From positions 2,232,001-2,296,000 of the forward strand of contig NZ_CP018076.1 of the NCBI RefSeq assembly GCF_001886735.1: 64,000 bases of DNA, read 5' to 3'. Below the pieces are notes generated by a model, which ran no database searches, was not told the origin of the DNA, and was given only the letters and a program-made list of their open reading frames with translations. Made by a program: the position numbers and the translations under genes. Each line of letters opens with the position of its first letter. The stretch's first letter is position 1. Source of the DNA: Sulfitobacter alexandrii. GTDB taxonomy: Bacteria > Pseudomonadota > Alphaproteobacteria > Rhodobacterales > Rhodobacteraceae. Shown piece after piece: positions 1 through 9,140 of the stretch.

Positions 1-596
1 TCCATCTGGGCGGCGCGCATCTCGTGGTTGTGCAGGATCCCCTTGGGGGTGCCGGTGGTGCCCGAGGAATAGATGAGGTTGAACGCATCCTTCATCTCGA
101 CCGGCACCATGGGATCGGTGGTGTCGGCCGCGGCAAGCGCCGCTTCGTAAGGGGCATAGCCGTCCGCCTCGAAGTCGATGGCGTAGCGGTGAATGTCCAT
201 GTCGTGCAGGAACCCGTCCAGCAGATCGCGATAGGTCTCCCCGACGAAGATCGCCTTGGCGCCGCTGTCCACCAGCATTTTCCGCAGGGCTTCGGACGAC
301 GCCATGGACGACAGCGGCGTGACGCAGCCCCCCGCCCGAAGTACGCCCATGAACAGCGTCGCGTAGGGGATCGAGTTCGGCGAGAGAATCGCGACGTTGT
401 CGCCCTTGGCCAGACCGATGCCCAGCAACAGGTTCGCGACGCGGTTGATCTGAGCGTCGAAATCGCCCCAGCCAAGCCGCTGGTCCCCGCACACCAGCGC
501 AAGGCGCTCGGGATGGCGGGCGGCGTTGTCCCGAATTCTCGCGACGATGGTTTCGGTGGGGGGTGTGTCCCCGAACGGCGGATGGATATCGATCAT
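1..596 (-). CDS. Acyl-CoA synthetase / AMP-dependent ligase, N-terminal part (cut by window edge)
   Basis: The visible N-terminal ~198 residues begin MIDIHPPFGD and run off the left end of the window. The AMP-binding P-loop of the ANL superfamily, SSGTTGTPKG, is visible at about residues 173-182, preceded by the usual N-terminal region of acyl-CoA ligases (GDNVAILSPNS). By family knowledge it would activate a carboxylic acid as an acyl-adenylate and then as a CoA thioester in the cytoplasm. The ATG lies 5 bases after the stop of the TRAP permease gene, so the two are probably co-transcribed. The ligase may therefore activate the acid that the transporter imports; this is inference, and the substrate is not readable. 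Confidence 0.85.
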   Translation of the reverse strand, partial: MIDIHPPFGDTPPTETIVARIRDNAARHPERLALVCGDQRLGWGDFDAQINRVANLLLGIGLAKGDNVAILSPNSIPYATLFMGVLRAGGCVTPLSSMASSEALRKMLVDSGAKAIFVGETYRDLLDGFLHDMDIHRYAIDFEADGYAPYEAALAAADTTDPMVPVEMKDAFNLIYSSGTTGTPKGILHNHEMRAAQM

Positions 597-601
597 GGCG
601 G

Positions 602-2605
602 TCAGGCCGGTCTGGATTCGGAAGACCCGGCCCGCCATGCCACCAGGATCGGCAGCGCGCAGAACGCCGCGCCCACGACGAACGACAGGGCGTATCCCCA
701 GTTCAGAAGGTCGGTATGCGGCTTGGCGATTAGGACGCCGCCGATAAAGAGGAGTATCCGCAACGGCAGTTCGAAGGTGCCCTTCACCGGCCCGACAAGG
801 CTGATGTAGCCCTGCAACGCGGCCGAGATCAGCGCGACACCGATCAGTGCGCAGGTCAGCGCGATGGCGACTTCCATGGCCGGCGCCTGACCGATCAGTG
901 CCGGATTCAGCACGAAGAAGAACGGCGCGATATAGATCACCCCGCCAAGCCGCATCGCCTCGAAACCCGTCGGGATCGCCTTGGACCCTGCCATGGTCGA
1001 CGCCGCGAAGGCCCCCAGCGCGACGGGTGGCGTGATATAGCTGACCATGCCCCAGTAGAGGATGAACAGGTGGACGGCGAGCTGGTTGAGCCCGCCCGCC
1101 TCGAGCGCGGGTGCAAGCACCACGGCAAGGAAGATGTAGCAGGCGGTCACGGTCATCCCCATGCCGAACACGAAGGCGGTAAGCGCCCCCATCAGCAGCA
1201 GCACCAGCGTATTGTCGCCGGCAAGGAAGACGAGTTCGTTGACCAGCGTGCCCGCCAGCCCAGTGGCCGAGAACGAGCCGACGATCAGGCCGACACCCAG
1301 CAGGATGGCCGTGAGTTCGGCAAGCCCCATGCCGATGCCCACGATCATGTTGCCCAGCCGCTGGCCGTTCAGGCGGAAGCGCGCGCGGAACTGGTTCACC
1401 ACCAGCAGCAGCGCCGTGGCGTAGAAGGGAGCGGAGGATTCCTGCCGCAGTACGATCATCATGTAGAGCAGCAGCGCGAAGACGAAGATGTAGGGCCAGC
1501 CTTCCTTCATCACCTCCTTGAGGCGCGGCAGGTCCGGCTTCGGCAGGCCGCGCAGGCCCCGCTTGGCCGAGTACGCGTCGATCTGGGCAAAGAGGCTCCA
1601 GTAATAGAGGATACTGGGAATCGCGGCGGCGAGCGCGATCTCGACGTAGGGGCGCGACAGGAACGACGCCATCACGAAGGCCGTGGCGCCCATGATCGGT
1701 GGCATCAGCACCCCGCCGGTGGACGCGCAGGCCTCGGTCGCGGCGGCGGTCTTGGCCGAGAACCCGGTGCGGCGCATCGCCGGGATCGACACGGCGCCGG
1801 TCGTCAGCACGTTGGAAATGACGGAGCCCGACATCGACCCCATGAAGCCGCTGGCAAAGATCGACACCTTCGCGGCCCCGCCGCGGTAGCCGCCGACCAT
1901 GCCGAGCGCGAGGTCGTTGAAGAACTGCCCGCCGCCGGTCCGCTGAAGCACGGCCCCGAAAAGGATGAAGCCGATGACGACGCCGCCGAAGGCCTTCATC
2001 GGGATGCCGAAGGAGCTTTCGGCGGAATAGATGTGATACGGCACCGTCTGCATGAACGTGCTCTGGAAGCCCGAGAAGGGATCCGGCACATGCCCTGCGA
2101 ACGTGGGATAGAAGGCGAACAGCGTCACGATCAGGAACAGGATCAGACCGCCCGCACGGCGTGTCGCCTCGAGTATCAGGAAGAAGAAGACGACGGAAAC
2201 GTATTGCGCCGTCTCCGGCGCCGCGTATTCCCAGCCCTGCGACAGGTTCATCTGGGCCGTCTGTGTCAGGTACCAGGTGCAGGCAAGCGAGGCCGCGAAA
2301 AGCGCCCAGTCCAGCAGCGACGGTACGCCCCCCTTGCCGCCCCTCATCTGGAAGATCAGGAAGGTCAGCGCGAGGAAAATCCCGCCGAGCAGATAGAGGT
2401 ACCGCCCCTCGATCAGCACCAGCCCGAACAGCTGGGTATTGAACAGCTGGTTGATCACCAGCACCAGAGACAGCAACGTGCCGGTGATGACGACCCAGCG
2501 TGCGGGCCCTGTGATGCGCTCTGCCGGGGTTTCCCCGTCGATGGCAACCTCTTCGACCGCTTTTCCAGCGGTGTTCTTCTTCTGCTCGGTCATGGGCTCG
2601 CTCAT
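602..2605 (-). CDS. TRAP transporter fused permease subunit, TAXI type (DctQM fusion)
   Basis: A 667-residue polytopic membrane protein. The small (DctQ-like) and large (DctM-like) TRAP permease subunits are fused, as is usual in TAXI-TRAP systems. The large-subunit part has many hydrophobic helices and conserved Gly/Pro-rich segments such as GGVLMPPIMGATAFVMA and FGMGMTVTACYIF. It uses an ion gradient to move a carboxylate-type solute delivered by the periplasmic receptor encoded just upstream (2673-3809). Start codon ATG at 2605 (MSEPMTEQ). It is followed after 5 bases by the acyl-CoA ligase gene. The substrate cannot be told from sequence. Confidence 0.92.
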   Translation of the reverse strand: MSEPMTEQKKNTAGKAVEEVAIDGETPAERITGPARWVVITGTLLSLVLVINQLFNTQLFGLVLIEGRYLYLLGGIFLALTFLIFQMRGGKGGVPSLLDWALFAASLACTWYLTQTAQMNLSQGWEYAAPETAQYVSVVFFFLILEATRRAGGLILFLIVTLFAFYPTFAGHVPDPFSGFQSTFMQTVPYHIYSAESSFGIPMKAFGGVVIGFILFGAVLQRTGGGQFFNDLALGMVGGYRGGAAKVSIFASGFMGSMSGSVISNVLTTGAVSIPAMRRTGFSAKTAAATEACASTGGVLMPPIMGATAFVMASFLSRPYVEIALAAAIPSILYYWSLFAQIDAYSAKRGLRGLPKPDLPRLKEVMKEGWPYIFVFALLLYMMIVLRQESSAPFYATALLLVVNQFRARFRLNGQRLGNMIVGIGMGLAELTAILLGVGLIVGSFSATGLAGTLVNELVFLAGDNTLVLLLMGALTAFVFGMGMTVTACYIFLAVVLAPALEAGGLNQLAVHLFILYWGMVSYITPPVALGAFAASTMAGSKAIPTGFEAMRLGGVIYIAPFFFVLNPALIGQAPAMEVAIALTCALIGVALISAALQGYISLVGPVKGTFELPLRILLFIGGVLIAKPHTDLLNWGYALSFVVGAAFCALPILVAWRAGSSESRPA

Positions 2606-2626
2606 GTCGGTGACGGCACAGGGAAA

Positions 2627-2652
2627 ACCGGCCGGCGAAAGCGCCGGCCGGT
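2627..2652. promoter_or_regulatory. Perfect GC hairpin between TAXI receptor and permease genes
   Basis: An 11-bp perfect inverted repeat (ACCGGCCGGCG / CGCCGGCCGGT) with a 4-base AAAG loop sits between the stop of the receptor gene and the start of the permease gene. It has no strong T tract. In binding-protein transporter operons such intercistronic hairpins commonly act as attenuators or 3'-end stabilisers that give more receptor than permease. That role is inferred here. Confidence 0.6.
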
Positions 2653-2672
2653 CTGTTCAGATGTTCAGGAGA

Positions 2673-3809
2673 TCAGAAAACGACGTCGAAGCCGCCATCC
2701 GCGAGCGCCTTGCGGCGCGCTTCGGCCCATGCCGCTTCCCAGTCGTCGGGGTTGGCGGCCTTGGTTTCCTCCCACGCAGCGGCGAGCGCTTCCTGCCGTG
2801 CAATCAGGTTGTCGTTGTGGGCCTGCGCCTCTTCGGTCCAGATGCCCTTCTCCTCGAAGAAGCGGATGGCGCCTTCGTGGTAGGGTACCACCCATTCCAT
2901 GTCCTGCTTGTCCAGCGCCCAGCCGCCGATGCCCGGCGCCTTGCCGTCGTACTGCGGGAACAATTCGACCATCGCCTTGGTCATGTTGTAGACAAGGTCC
3001 GCATCCGTCGATTCAATGGCGGTCAGCACCGGATAGGCATAACCCGCACCCTGGTAGCCGTCGGTCCCGTCGATCGTCGCGCCGACGGAGGCCTTGTTCG
3101 GGGTGAAGAACGGCGCGATCTTGGTCATCCGCTCGAGCCCTTCCGCGTTGTCGGGGTCGATCGGCGGCCAGAACAGGCCGCGCGGTCCCGCCTCGGCCTC
3201 GTAGGCCTTGCCGGAGTTGGTCGAGGCGAAGGCCGCGTCCACCTGCCCTTCGATCAGGCCCGTCCAGCTTGCGCCGAAGCCGCCGAAATCCACGCGCTCG
3301 ACGTCGTCCCAGGTCAGCCCGCCATAGGCAAGGTAGGCTTCGGTGTTCACGTTGAGCGCGGGCGCGCCGACAATGTAGGCCACGCGCTTGCCCTTCAGAT
3401 CGGCGTATTCCTCGATCCCCAGATCGCCGGCGACGCCGACCGCGAGGTTGATCGCGCCGCCGTTGTTCGCAAGCAGCACACGGATCGGCTGCGGGCCCCA
3501 GTTCTCGGCGCCGAAGTCGAAGACCCCTTCCTGCGCCATGAAGCTGCCGCCCACGCCTGTCGCGGAAAATTCCACCCGGCCCTGGCGCAGCGGTTCGGTG
3601 CGCGAAACGTCGTTCTTGCCCGGCAGCACGCGCAGGTTCACGCCCGCGGCGTCCTGCAGCGCCGCGCCGATGGCGACGGCCTGGTTGTACCCGGCAGAGC
3701 CGGTGTCATAGGCCGTCCAGCTCATCTGGCTGGGCAGATCCAGCTCCTGCGCGGTGGCCATGCCGGCCGTCAGGCCGAACGCCACGATGGTTGACGTGAT
3801 GTAATTCAT
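2673..3809 (-). CDS. TAXI family TRAP transporter solute-binding receptor
   Basis: A periplasmic receptor of about 378 residues with a Sec signal peptide (MNYITSTIVAFGLTAGMATAQE, cleavage near ATA-QE). The mature part matches the TAXI receptor layout, with YDTGSAGYNQAVAIGAALQ near the N-terminus and GSFMAQEGVFDF further on. I chose the ATG at 3809 because GGGGAGGAATCG precedes it. An upstream in-frame extension to 3929 lacks a Shine-Dalgarno and would bury the signal peptide. It would deliver its ligand to the fused permease encoded downstream. Confidence 0.9.
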   Translation of the reverse strand: MNYITSTIVAFGLTAGMATAQELDLPSQMSWTAYDTGSAGYNQAVAIGAALQDAAGVNLRVLPGKNDVSRTEPLRQGRVEFSATGVGGSFMAQEGVFDFGAENWGPQPIRVLLANNGGAINLAVGVAGDLGIEEYADLKGKRVAYIVGAPALNVNTEAYLAYGGLTWDDVERVDFGGFGASWTGLIEGQVDAAFASTNSGKAYEAEAGPRGLFWPPIDPDNAEGLERMTKIAPFFTPNKASVGATIDGTDGYQGAGYAYPVLTAIESTDADLVYNMTKAMVELFPQYDGKAPGIGGWALDKQDMEWVVPYHEGAIRFFEEKGIWTEEAQAHNDNLIARQEALAAAWEETKAANPDDWEAAWAEARRKALADGGFDVVF

Positions 3810-4047
3810 CGATTCCTCCCCGGAATTGTGGACCCGATACATGATGATCCGGGCCCGGACGTGATTTTGATCTTTGGTTCTCCCTCGTGCGAAACGTAAT
3901 TCCGCCGTGTGGAACACGATACGAAGCATGGCTTCGGGAAGTCAACACCACATCGCCGTGATCGGACGGGTCATGCCGGTGCGATCCCTCGACCCTGCCG
4001 CGCCCCTGCCATAAGGAGGGAACACCAACCAGCGAGAGGTGTCACGG

Positions 4048-5442
4048 ATGCCCCCAAGACCCAGCGATCTGCCCCAGATCGAAGCGTTGCTGTCGTACCC
4101 GACGATCGCGGCGCTTGTCGACAGCTACAGCCGTGCCGAGACCGTCGCGGCGCTGCGCCGCGAGATCGCGGACCAACGCGCGGCGCTGCTGGGCGACAGC
4201 CCGCCGGACACGCTGCCGGACTTTTCCGGCCCGTCCTTTGCCGACGGCATCGCGGCACGGATCGAGGCGGACCGCCTGCCCGCCCTGCGTTCCGTGGTCA
4301 ATGCCACCGGCGTCATCATCCACACCAATCTGGGTCGCGCCCGCCTCGCGCCCGAAGCGGTGGCGGCGATGGCTGCGGCAGGTGCCGACGCAACCAACCT
4401 CGAACTGGACCTGGAAAGCGGCAAGCGGGGATCGCGGCACGCGCACGTCGAGGCTCTGATCCGCGAGCTGACTGGCGCCGAGGCGGCGGTGGTGGTCAAC
4501 AACTGCGCCGCCGCCGTCCTGCTCGGCCTGATGGCCACGGCGGGCGGCCGCAGCGTGATCGCGTCGCGGGGGGAACTGGTGGAAATCGGCGGCTCGTTCC
4601 GCCTGCCCGACGTGATCGCCCAGAGCGGCGCGGCCCTGCGCGAGGTCGGCACCACCAACCGCACCCGCGTGTCGGACTACGAAGCCGCCATCGACGACAC
4701 CACGGCCGTGCTGCTCAAGAGCCACGCCAGCAATTTCCGGATCATCGGCTTCACCTCGGCGCCGGACCGGCGCGCGCTGGCGCGGCTTGCGCAGGACAAC
4801 CGCCTCATCATGATGGAAGATCTCGGCAGCGGCGTCCTCGTGGACCTCTCCCCCTATGGCCTGGCCGACGAACCCGTCGTGGCGCAGGTGCTAGACGCCG
4901 GCGCGGACCTCGTGATGTTCTCGGGCGACAAGCTGCTGGGCGGTCCGCAGGCGGGGATCATCGCCGGACGCGCAAAGATCGTAGCGCAGCTCAAGGCGCA
5001 CCCGCTGATGCGGGCGCTGCGGATCGACAAGCTGTCGTTGGCGGCGCTGGAAGCCACGCTGCGGCTCTATCGCGCGCCGCACGATCCGATGAAGGCGGTT
5101 CCGGTGCTGCGCATGCTGTCCGACCCGATCGAGACCGTGGCGGCACGGGCTGCAGCCCTGACCGACGCGTTGCGCGCCAAGGGCCTGCGCGACCTGAGAA
5201 CGGTGGACAGCACCGCCCGTGTCGGGGGCGGATCGTTGCCGGAACAAGACCTGCCCAGCGTGGCGCTGTCCGTCGCGGTCGACGGGCTTTCCGCCGACGG
5301 GCTGGCGGCAGCGCTGCGCCACGGCAAGGTGCCGGTGGTGGCCCGCATCGCCCAGGGGCGGGTGCTGCTCGACCTGCGCACGATCCAGGACTGCGAAGTG
5401 CCCCAAGTCGCCGATGCCTTTGCCGCGGTGCTGCGGTCATGA
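4048..5442 (+). CDS. selA: L-seryl-tRNA(Sec) selenium transferase
   Basis: A PLP enzyme converting Ser-tRNA(Sec) to Sec-tRNA(Sec) with selenophosphate. From the ATG at 4048 it is 464 residues, close to the E. coli length. The Schiff-base lysine in FSGDKLLGGPQAG then falls at residue 295, the same number as in E. coli. A GTG three codons upstream (4039) is an alternative, but GAGAGG is better spaced for the ATG. Characteristic segments include VINATGVIIHTNLGRA-type sequence (VNATGVIIHTNLGRA) and SNFRIIGFTSAPD. The stop overlaps the selB start (ATGA). It is the first gene of the selenocysteine cassette. Confidence 0.97.
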   Translation: MPPRPSDLPQIEALLSYPTIAALVDSYSRAETVAALRREIADQRAALLGDSPPDTLPDFSGPSFADGIAARIEADRLPALRSVVNATGVIIHTNLGRARLAPEAVAAMAAAGADATNLELDLESGKRGSRHAHVEALIRELTGAEAAVVVNNCAAAVLLGLMATAGGRSVIASRGELVEIGGSFRLPDVIAQSGAALREVGTTNRTRVSDYEAAIDDTTAVLLKSHASNFRIIGFTSAPDRRALARLAQDNRLIMMEDLGSGVLVDLSPYGLADEPVVAQVLDAGADLVMFSGDKLLGGPQAGIIAGRAKIVAQLKAHPLMRALRIDKLSLAALEATLRLYRAPHDPMKAVPVLRMLSDPIETVAARAAALTDALRAKGLRDLRTVDSTARVGGGSLPEQDLPSVALSVAVDGLSADGLAAALRHGKVPVVARIAQGRVLLDLRTIQDCEVPQVADAFAAVLRS

Positions 5443-7346
5443 CGGCAGGCGCCATTGTCGTCATCGGCCACGTGGATCACGGCAAGACGGCGCTGGTCCA
5501 GACGTTGACCGGGATCGACACCGACAGGCTGGCGGAGGAAAAGGCGCGCGGCCTGTCCATCGTCGCCGGTTACGCGCATCGTCGCTACACCTGCGGAACG
5601 GTCGATTTCGTCGATGCACCCGGCCACGGCGATTTCGTGCAGGCGATGATTTCCGCCGTGTCCGGCACCCGGGCCGCACTGGTGGTGATTGCCGCGACCG
5701 AAGGGATTGCCGCCCAGACCCGCGAACACCTCGCCATCGCGCGGCTGATGGGCGTGACCGATGCCGTCGTGGCGGTCACGAAGGTGGACCTTCTGCCCCC
5801 CAAGGCCGTGGCCGCGCACCTCGACGCAATACGCGCCGGGCTCGCGTCGGGCCCGTTCGCCCGCGCCCCGGTTGTCGCCTGTTCGTCCGTGAGCGGCGAA
5901 GGGATCGAGGCGCTGCACGATGCCATCAAAACGATGCTGCAGCAGGAGCCGCCAGGCAGCGGCCCGCCCTGCGCCTTCCTGCCGGTCGACCGCGTCTTCA
6001 CCCTGCCCGGCCGCGGCACCATCGTGACCGGCACGCTGTCGGGCGGCGGCGTTTCCGTCGGCGACGCGCTGCGGCTTCAACCCGGCGGGAGGGAGGTCAC
6101 CCTGCGGGGCCTGCACAGCCGGGACCGGGCGCGGGACAGGATCGCGCCGGGTGGACGCACGGCGGCGAACCTGCGCGGCGTCTCCCCCGAGGAAATCCCC
6201 CGCGGCGCCGTCTTGTGCGACCCTGCGGCGGGCAATGCCGCCACCACGATCGACGTGGCGCTGCACATCCTGCCGGAGGCCCCTGAAGTGAAACACATGC
6301 AGGAGGTGCGCCTGCACGTGGGCACGGCAAGTGTCGTGGGGCAGCTGCGCCTCTACGGTGGCGGAAGACTGGTACCGGGCGCGGACGGGTTCGCCCAGCT
6401 TCGTTTCCGCTTGCCGGTCATGACCTACGCGGGGCAACACGGCATCCTGCGCCGCCTGTCCCCGGCCGAGACGCTGGGCGGCGCCGTGGTGCTCGACCCG
6501 CGGGCGCCGCAGGTGCGCGCTGGTAACGAGGCACGTGCGGACGTACTGCGCGCCGCGTGGACGGGGGAAATCGCCGGCATCGCGGACGCGCTGGTGACGG
6601 CAGGCGGCGGGGCCGCCGACCTCGCCGATGTGGCGCGCCTTGCGCGCTGCGCGGAAAGCGATCCGCAGGCCCTGCCAGAGCGGGAGTTTCCCCGGATCGC
6701 ACCGGGCCGGATCACGACGCACCGCGCGTTCTCGGAAAGGCGATCCGCGGTCTGCGCCACCTTGGCAGACATCCACGCCAGCCACCCCGCACGCTCCGGT
6801 GTGCCGCTGGCCACCTTCGCGGCACGCGGCGCGGCGCCCGACCTCGTCGACCACGTGGCGCAAAACCTCGTCTCGGACGGACTGTGCCGCCGGAACGCGC
6901 GGGGGCTCACGCTGGCCACGCACGATCCGGAGGCCGCGCTCCCGCCCGCTGACCGCGAGCGGCTGGACGGGCTGGAGGCGCAGTTTCGCACCGCGGGGCT
7001 TTCCCCGCCCGACGCGGACAGCGTCCTGCGTGACGACAGCGACCGCGAACTGCTGGCGTTGCTGATCGACCTCGGCCGCCTGGTGCCGCTTGCCAACATC
7101 GCGCTCAAGCGGACCGTGATGCTGCACGCCGACACCTTGCAGGCCGCCGCCGCCGATCTGCAGGCAACCTTCGCCGATGCCGGCCCCTTCCCGACCGGCG
7201 CGGCGCGTGACGCGCTTGGCACCAGCCGCCGGGTGATCGTCCCGGTGCTGGAGCACTTCGACACCCTCGGCGTGACCGCACGCGACGGCGACCTGCGTCG
7301 GGTCATCGCCGCTTATCCGGTTTCCCCCGGCAAGCGCGCCCGCTAG
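5439..7346 (+). CDS. selB: Selenocysteine-specific translation elongation factor
   Basis: A 635-residue GTPase that carries Sec-tRNA(Sec) to the ribosome and binds the SECIS hairpin next to a UGA codon. The N-terminal EF-Tu-like domain shows GHVDHGKTALVQTL (G1), the DTDRLAEEKARG switch region typical of SelB, DAPGHGDF (G3) and TKVD (G4). The C-terminal ~250 residues are the winged-helix repeats that read SECIS RNA, ending in DALGTSRRVIVPVLEHFD. Translationally coupled to selA by ATGA. It is followed 13 bases later by tRNA-Sec. Confidence 0.97.
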   Translation: MTAGAIVVIGHVDHGKTALVQTLTGIDTDRLAEEKARGLSIVAGYAHRRYTCGTVDFVDAPGHGDFVQAMISAVSGTRAALVVIAATEGIAAQTREHLAIARLMGVTDAVVAVTKVDLLPPKAVAAHLDAIRAGLASGPFARAPVVACSSVSGEGIEALHDAIKTMLQQEPPGSGPPCAFLPVDRVFTLPGRGTIVTGTLSGGGVSVGDALRLQPGGREVTLRGLHSRDRARDRIAPGGRTAANLRGVSPEEIPRGAVLCDPAAGNAATTIDVALHILPEAPEVKHMQEVRLHVGTASVVGQLRLYGGGRLVPGADGFAQLRFRLPVMTYAGQHGILRRLSPAETLGGAVVLDPRAPQVRAGNEARADVLRAAWTGEIAGIADALVTAGGGAADLADVARLARCAESDPQALPEREFPRIAPGRITTHRAFSERRSAVCATLADIHASHPARSGVPLATFAARGAAPDLVDHVAQNLVSDGLCRRNARGLTLATHDPEAALPPADRERLDGLEAQFRTAGLSPPDADSVLRDDSDRELLALLIDLGRLVPLANIALKRTVMLHADTLQAAAADLQATFADAGPFPTGAARDALGTSRRVIVPVLEHFDTLGVTARDGDLRRVIAAYPVSPGKRAR

Positions 7347-7359
7347 TGTCGGCCTTCAC

Positions 7360-7454
7360 GGAGGTGACAGGAGTCTGGTGGCTCCCCTGGTCTTCAAAAC
7401 CAAGGACGCGTCGCAACGGCGCGTGGTGGGTTCGATTCCCATCCACCTCCGCCA
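7360..7454 (+). tRNA. selC: tRNA-Sec (UCA anticodon)
   Basis: A 95-nt tRNA with encoded CCA (7452-7454). The anticodon TCA lies at 7394-7396 in the loop CTTCAAA. It has the long variable arm expected of tRNA-Sec (ACGCGTCG-CAA-CGGCGCGT), a T loop TTCGATT and an acceptor stem GGAGGTG/CACCTCC. The eighth acceptor pair would be A-C, so it looks mismatched. It sits between selB and the next gene, in the same orientation, so it may be transcribed with them. Confidence 0.95.
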
Positions 7455-7513
7455 CTGGACATCGGCGCGCGATGCGCCACAGTGTGGGCTGATCCAACGG
7501 AAAGGGGGCGGGC

Positions 7514-9118
7514 ATGACCGACGACACGACAGAGACCTCGCAACCCGCGTTCACCCTCGACACTTTCGGAGGCGACAGCCGCGCCTTTCCCACGGGCAGG
7601 GATGCTCTGGTGTGTTTCGTCAAGGAAGACTGCGAAACCTGCAACACCGCAGCACCGGTGCTTGAAACCTTGCACCGGGCCTTCGGCACCGAGATGGACA
7701 TCCTGCTGGTCTCGCAGTCGGGCGAAGACACCCCGGTCTTCGGCGCGCGGCACGATCTGGGGATGCCGTTGCTCGACGACCGCAGTTGTCGCACCGCCTT
7801 TGCCTGGGACATCGAAAGCGTCCCGTCGGTTTTCCTGTGCGATGCCGATGGCACCTGCGCGACCCGGTTCGAGGGCTTCGTGCGGGACGACTGGCAATCC
7901 CTGGCCTCGGACTTGGCGGAACGGACAGGCAAGCCGGCCGCCAAGATCGACTGGGAGGCGCTGCCCGCGTGGCGCCCCGGCTGCGGGTCGAAGCACCTCG
8001 ACCCCGCGGTTTTCGACCGGCTGCGCGCGGAAGCGGAGGACAGCCCGATCCGGGCCCGCCGGATCGAGATCGCCAGCGGCGACGATGTGGCGGAATTCCT
8101 GTTCGATCAGGGGTTTTCGGACGGGCTGCCACTGGTCCCGCCCACGCCCGAGCGCGTGATGCGCATGCTGTCCGGCACCCACCGCGACCCGCAGGACGTG
8201 ATCGCCGTCGTGCCTCCGAACATGGGTGAGGCCACGGTCGAAAAGATCGCGATCAACGCCGCCATGGCAGGGTGCAAACCCGAATACCTGCCCGTGGTCA
8301 TCGCAGGGGTCGAAGCGGTCTGCACCGACGACTTCAACATCCACGGCGTCACGGCCACGACGATGGGTGCGGCCCCGGTGATGGTGGTGAACGGCCCGAT
8401 CCGGGAGCGGATCGGCATGAACATGGGCCTTGGCGCGCTGGGCGCGGGCAACCGCGCCAACGCCACCATCGGACGCGCGCTTCGGATGGTGGTGCGCAAC
8501 GTCGGCGGCGCGTCGACCGGCGGGGTCGAGCGTTCGACGCTGGGCAACCCAATGAAGTTCACCATGTGCTTCGCGGAATGGGAAGAACGCGCCCCGTGGG
8601 AGCCGCTGCACGTGGAACGCGGCTTTGCCCGTGACGAATCGGTTGTGACCGTCTTTGCGATGACCGGGGGGCCGGTGCATATCGTGGACCAGACATCGCG
8701 CACCCCCGGCCAGATCTCGGGCTCGCTGGGCATGGGGCTGGAGGGGGTCTTCCTGCCGAAGATGCACAACCTGCCCATCGACGCGCTGCTGGTGGTGTGC
8801 CCCGAGCATATAGATACCCTGATGCGCGACGGCCCATGGGACAAGGACCGGCTGCGCGACCGCATCCAGGAGGTGACCGCGCGCCCCCTGCGCGACATGG
8901 TCGCCGACGCGAATTCGGGCGCGGGCATCCCGCCCGAGGCCGCCGCGCAGATGGACGCCGCCGCGCTGGACCGTCTCGCGCCCAAGTTCGCGGGCAAGGA
9001 ATTCATTCACATCGTCGTGGCCGGATCGGACGCGGGCAAGTTTTCCTCCGCGTTTCACGGCTGGGCCACGGGCGAGGTCGGATCCATCTCGGTTTCACGC
9101 AAGATCGATCTGGGATAA
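7514..9118 (+). CDS. Thioredoxin-fold protein with a large C-terminal domain of unknown function, partner of the UGSC selenoprotein
   Basis: 534 residues. The N-terminal ~140 residues are thioredoxin-like, with a CETC redox motif at Cys40/Cys43 (VCFVKEDCETC) and a cis-Pro region ESVPSVFL. The remaining ~370 residues form a second domain starting near VAEFLFDQGFSDGLPLVPPTPERV, rich in Gly/Asn/Met (GMNMGLGALGAGNRANATIGRAL). I do not recognise its enzyme activity. No signal peptide, so probably cytoplasmic. It ends 22 bases before the UGSC selenoprotein gene and follows tRNA-Sec by 59 bases. The arrangement suggests a thiol/selenol redox pair; this is inference. Confidence 0.85.
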   Translation: MTDDTTETSQPAFTLDTFGGDSRAFPTGRDALVCFVKEDCETCNTAAPVLETLHRAFGTEMDILLVSQSGEDTPVFGARHDLGMPLLDDRSCRTAFAWDIESVPSVFLCDADGTCATRFEGFVRDDWQSLASDLAERTGKPAAKIDWEALPAWRPGCGSKHLDPAVFDRLRAEAEDSPIRARRIEIASGDDVAEFLFDQGFSDGLPLVPPTPERVMRMLSGTHRDPQDVIAVVPPNMGEATVEKIAINAAMAGCKPEYLPVVIAGVEAVCTDDFNIHGVTATTMGAAPVMVVNGPIRERIGMNMGLGALGAGNRANATIGRALRMVVRNVGGASTGGVERSTLGNPMKFTMCFAEWEERAPWEPLHVERGFARDESVVTVFAMTGGPVHIVDQTSRTPGQISGSLGMGLEGVFLPKMHNLPIDALLVVCPEHIDTLMRDGPWDKDRLRDRIQEVTARPLRDMVADANSGAGIPPEAAAQMDAAALDRLAPKFAGKEFIHIVVAGSDAGKFSSAFHGWATGEVGSISVSRKIDLG

Positions 9119-9140
9119 GATAGGGAAGGAGGAAAAGCCT

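Noticed and set aside
1070..3106. 678-codon plus-strand open frame opposite the TRAP genes
   Set aside because: Its sequence is low-complexity Arg/His/Gly-rich, with no start site or motif. It is a shadow of the high-GC minus-strand genes.
3870..3940. Possible IclR-type half-sites upstream of the TAXI receptor gene
   Set aside because: Short imperfect repeats (GGAACACGATACGAAGC region) lack a consistent symmetry and differ from the tctC palindrome.
5067..7256. 729-codon minus-strand frame opposite selA/selB
   Set aside because: Both selA and selB are clearly assigned in this stretch; the antisense frame has no recognisable domain.
3909..7346. An 1145-codon reading frame that extends selB upstream
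   Set aside because: It runs out of frame through selA. SelB starts at the ATG overlapping the selA stop, giving the usual length.
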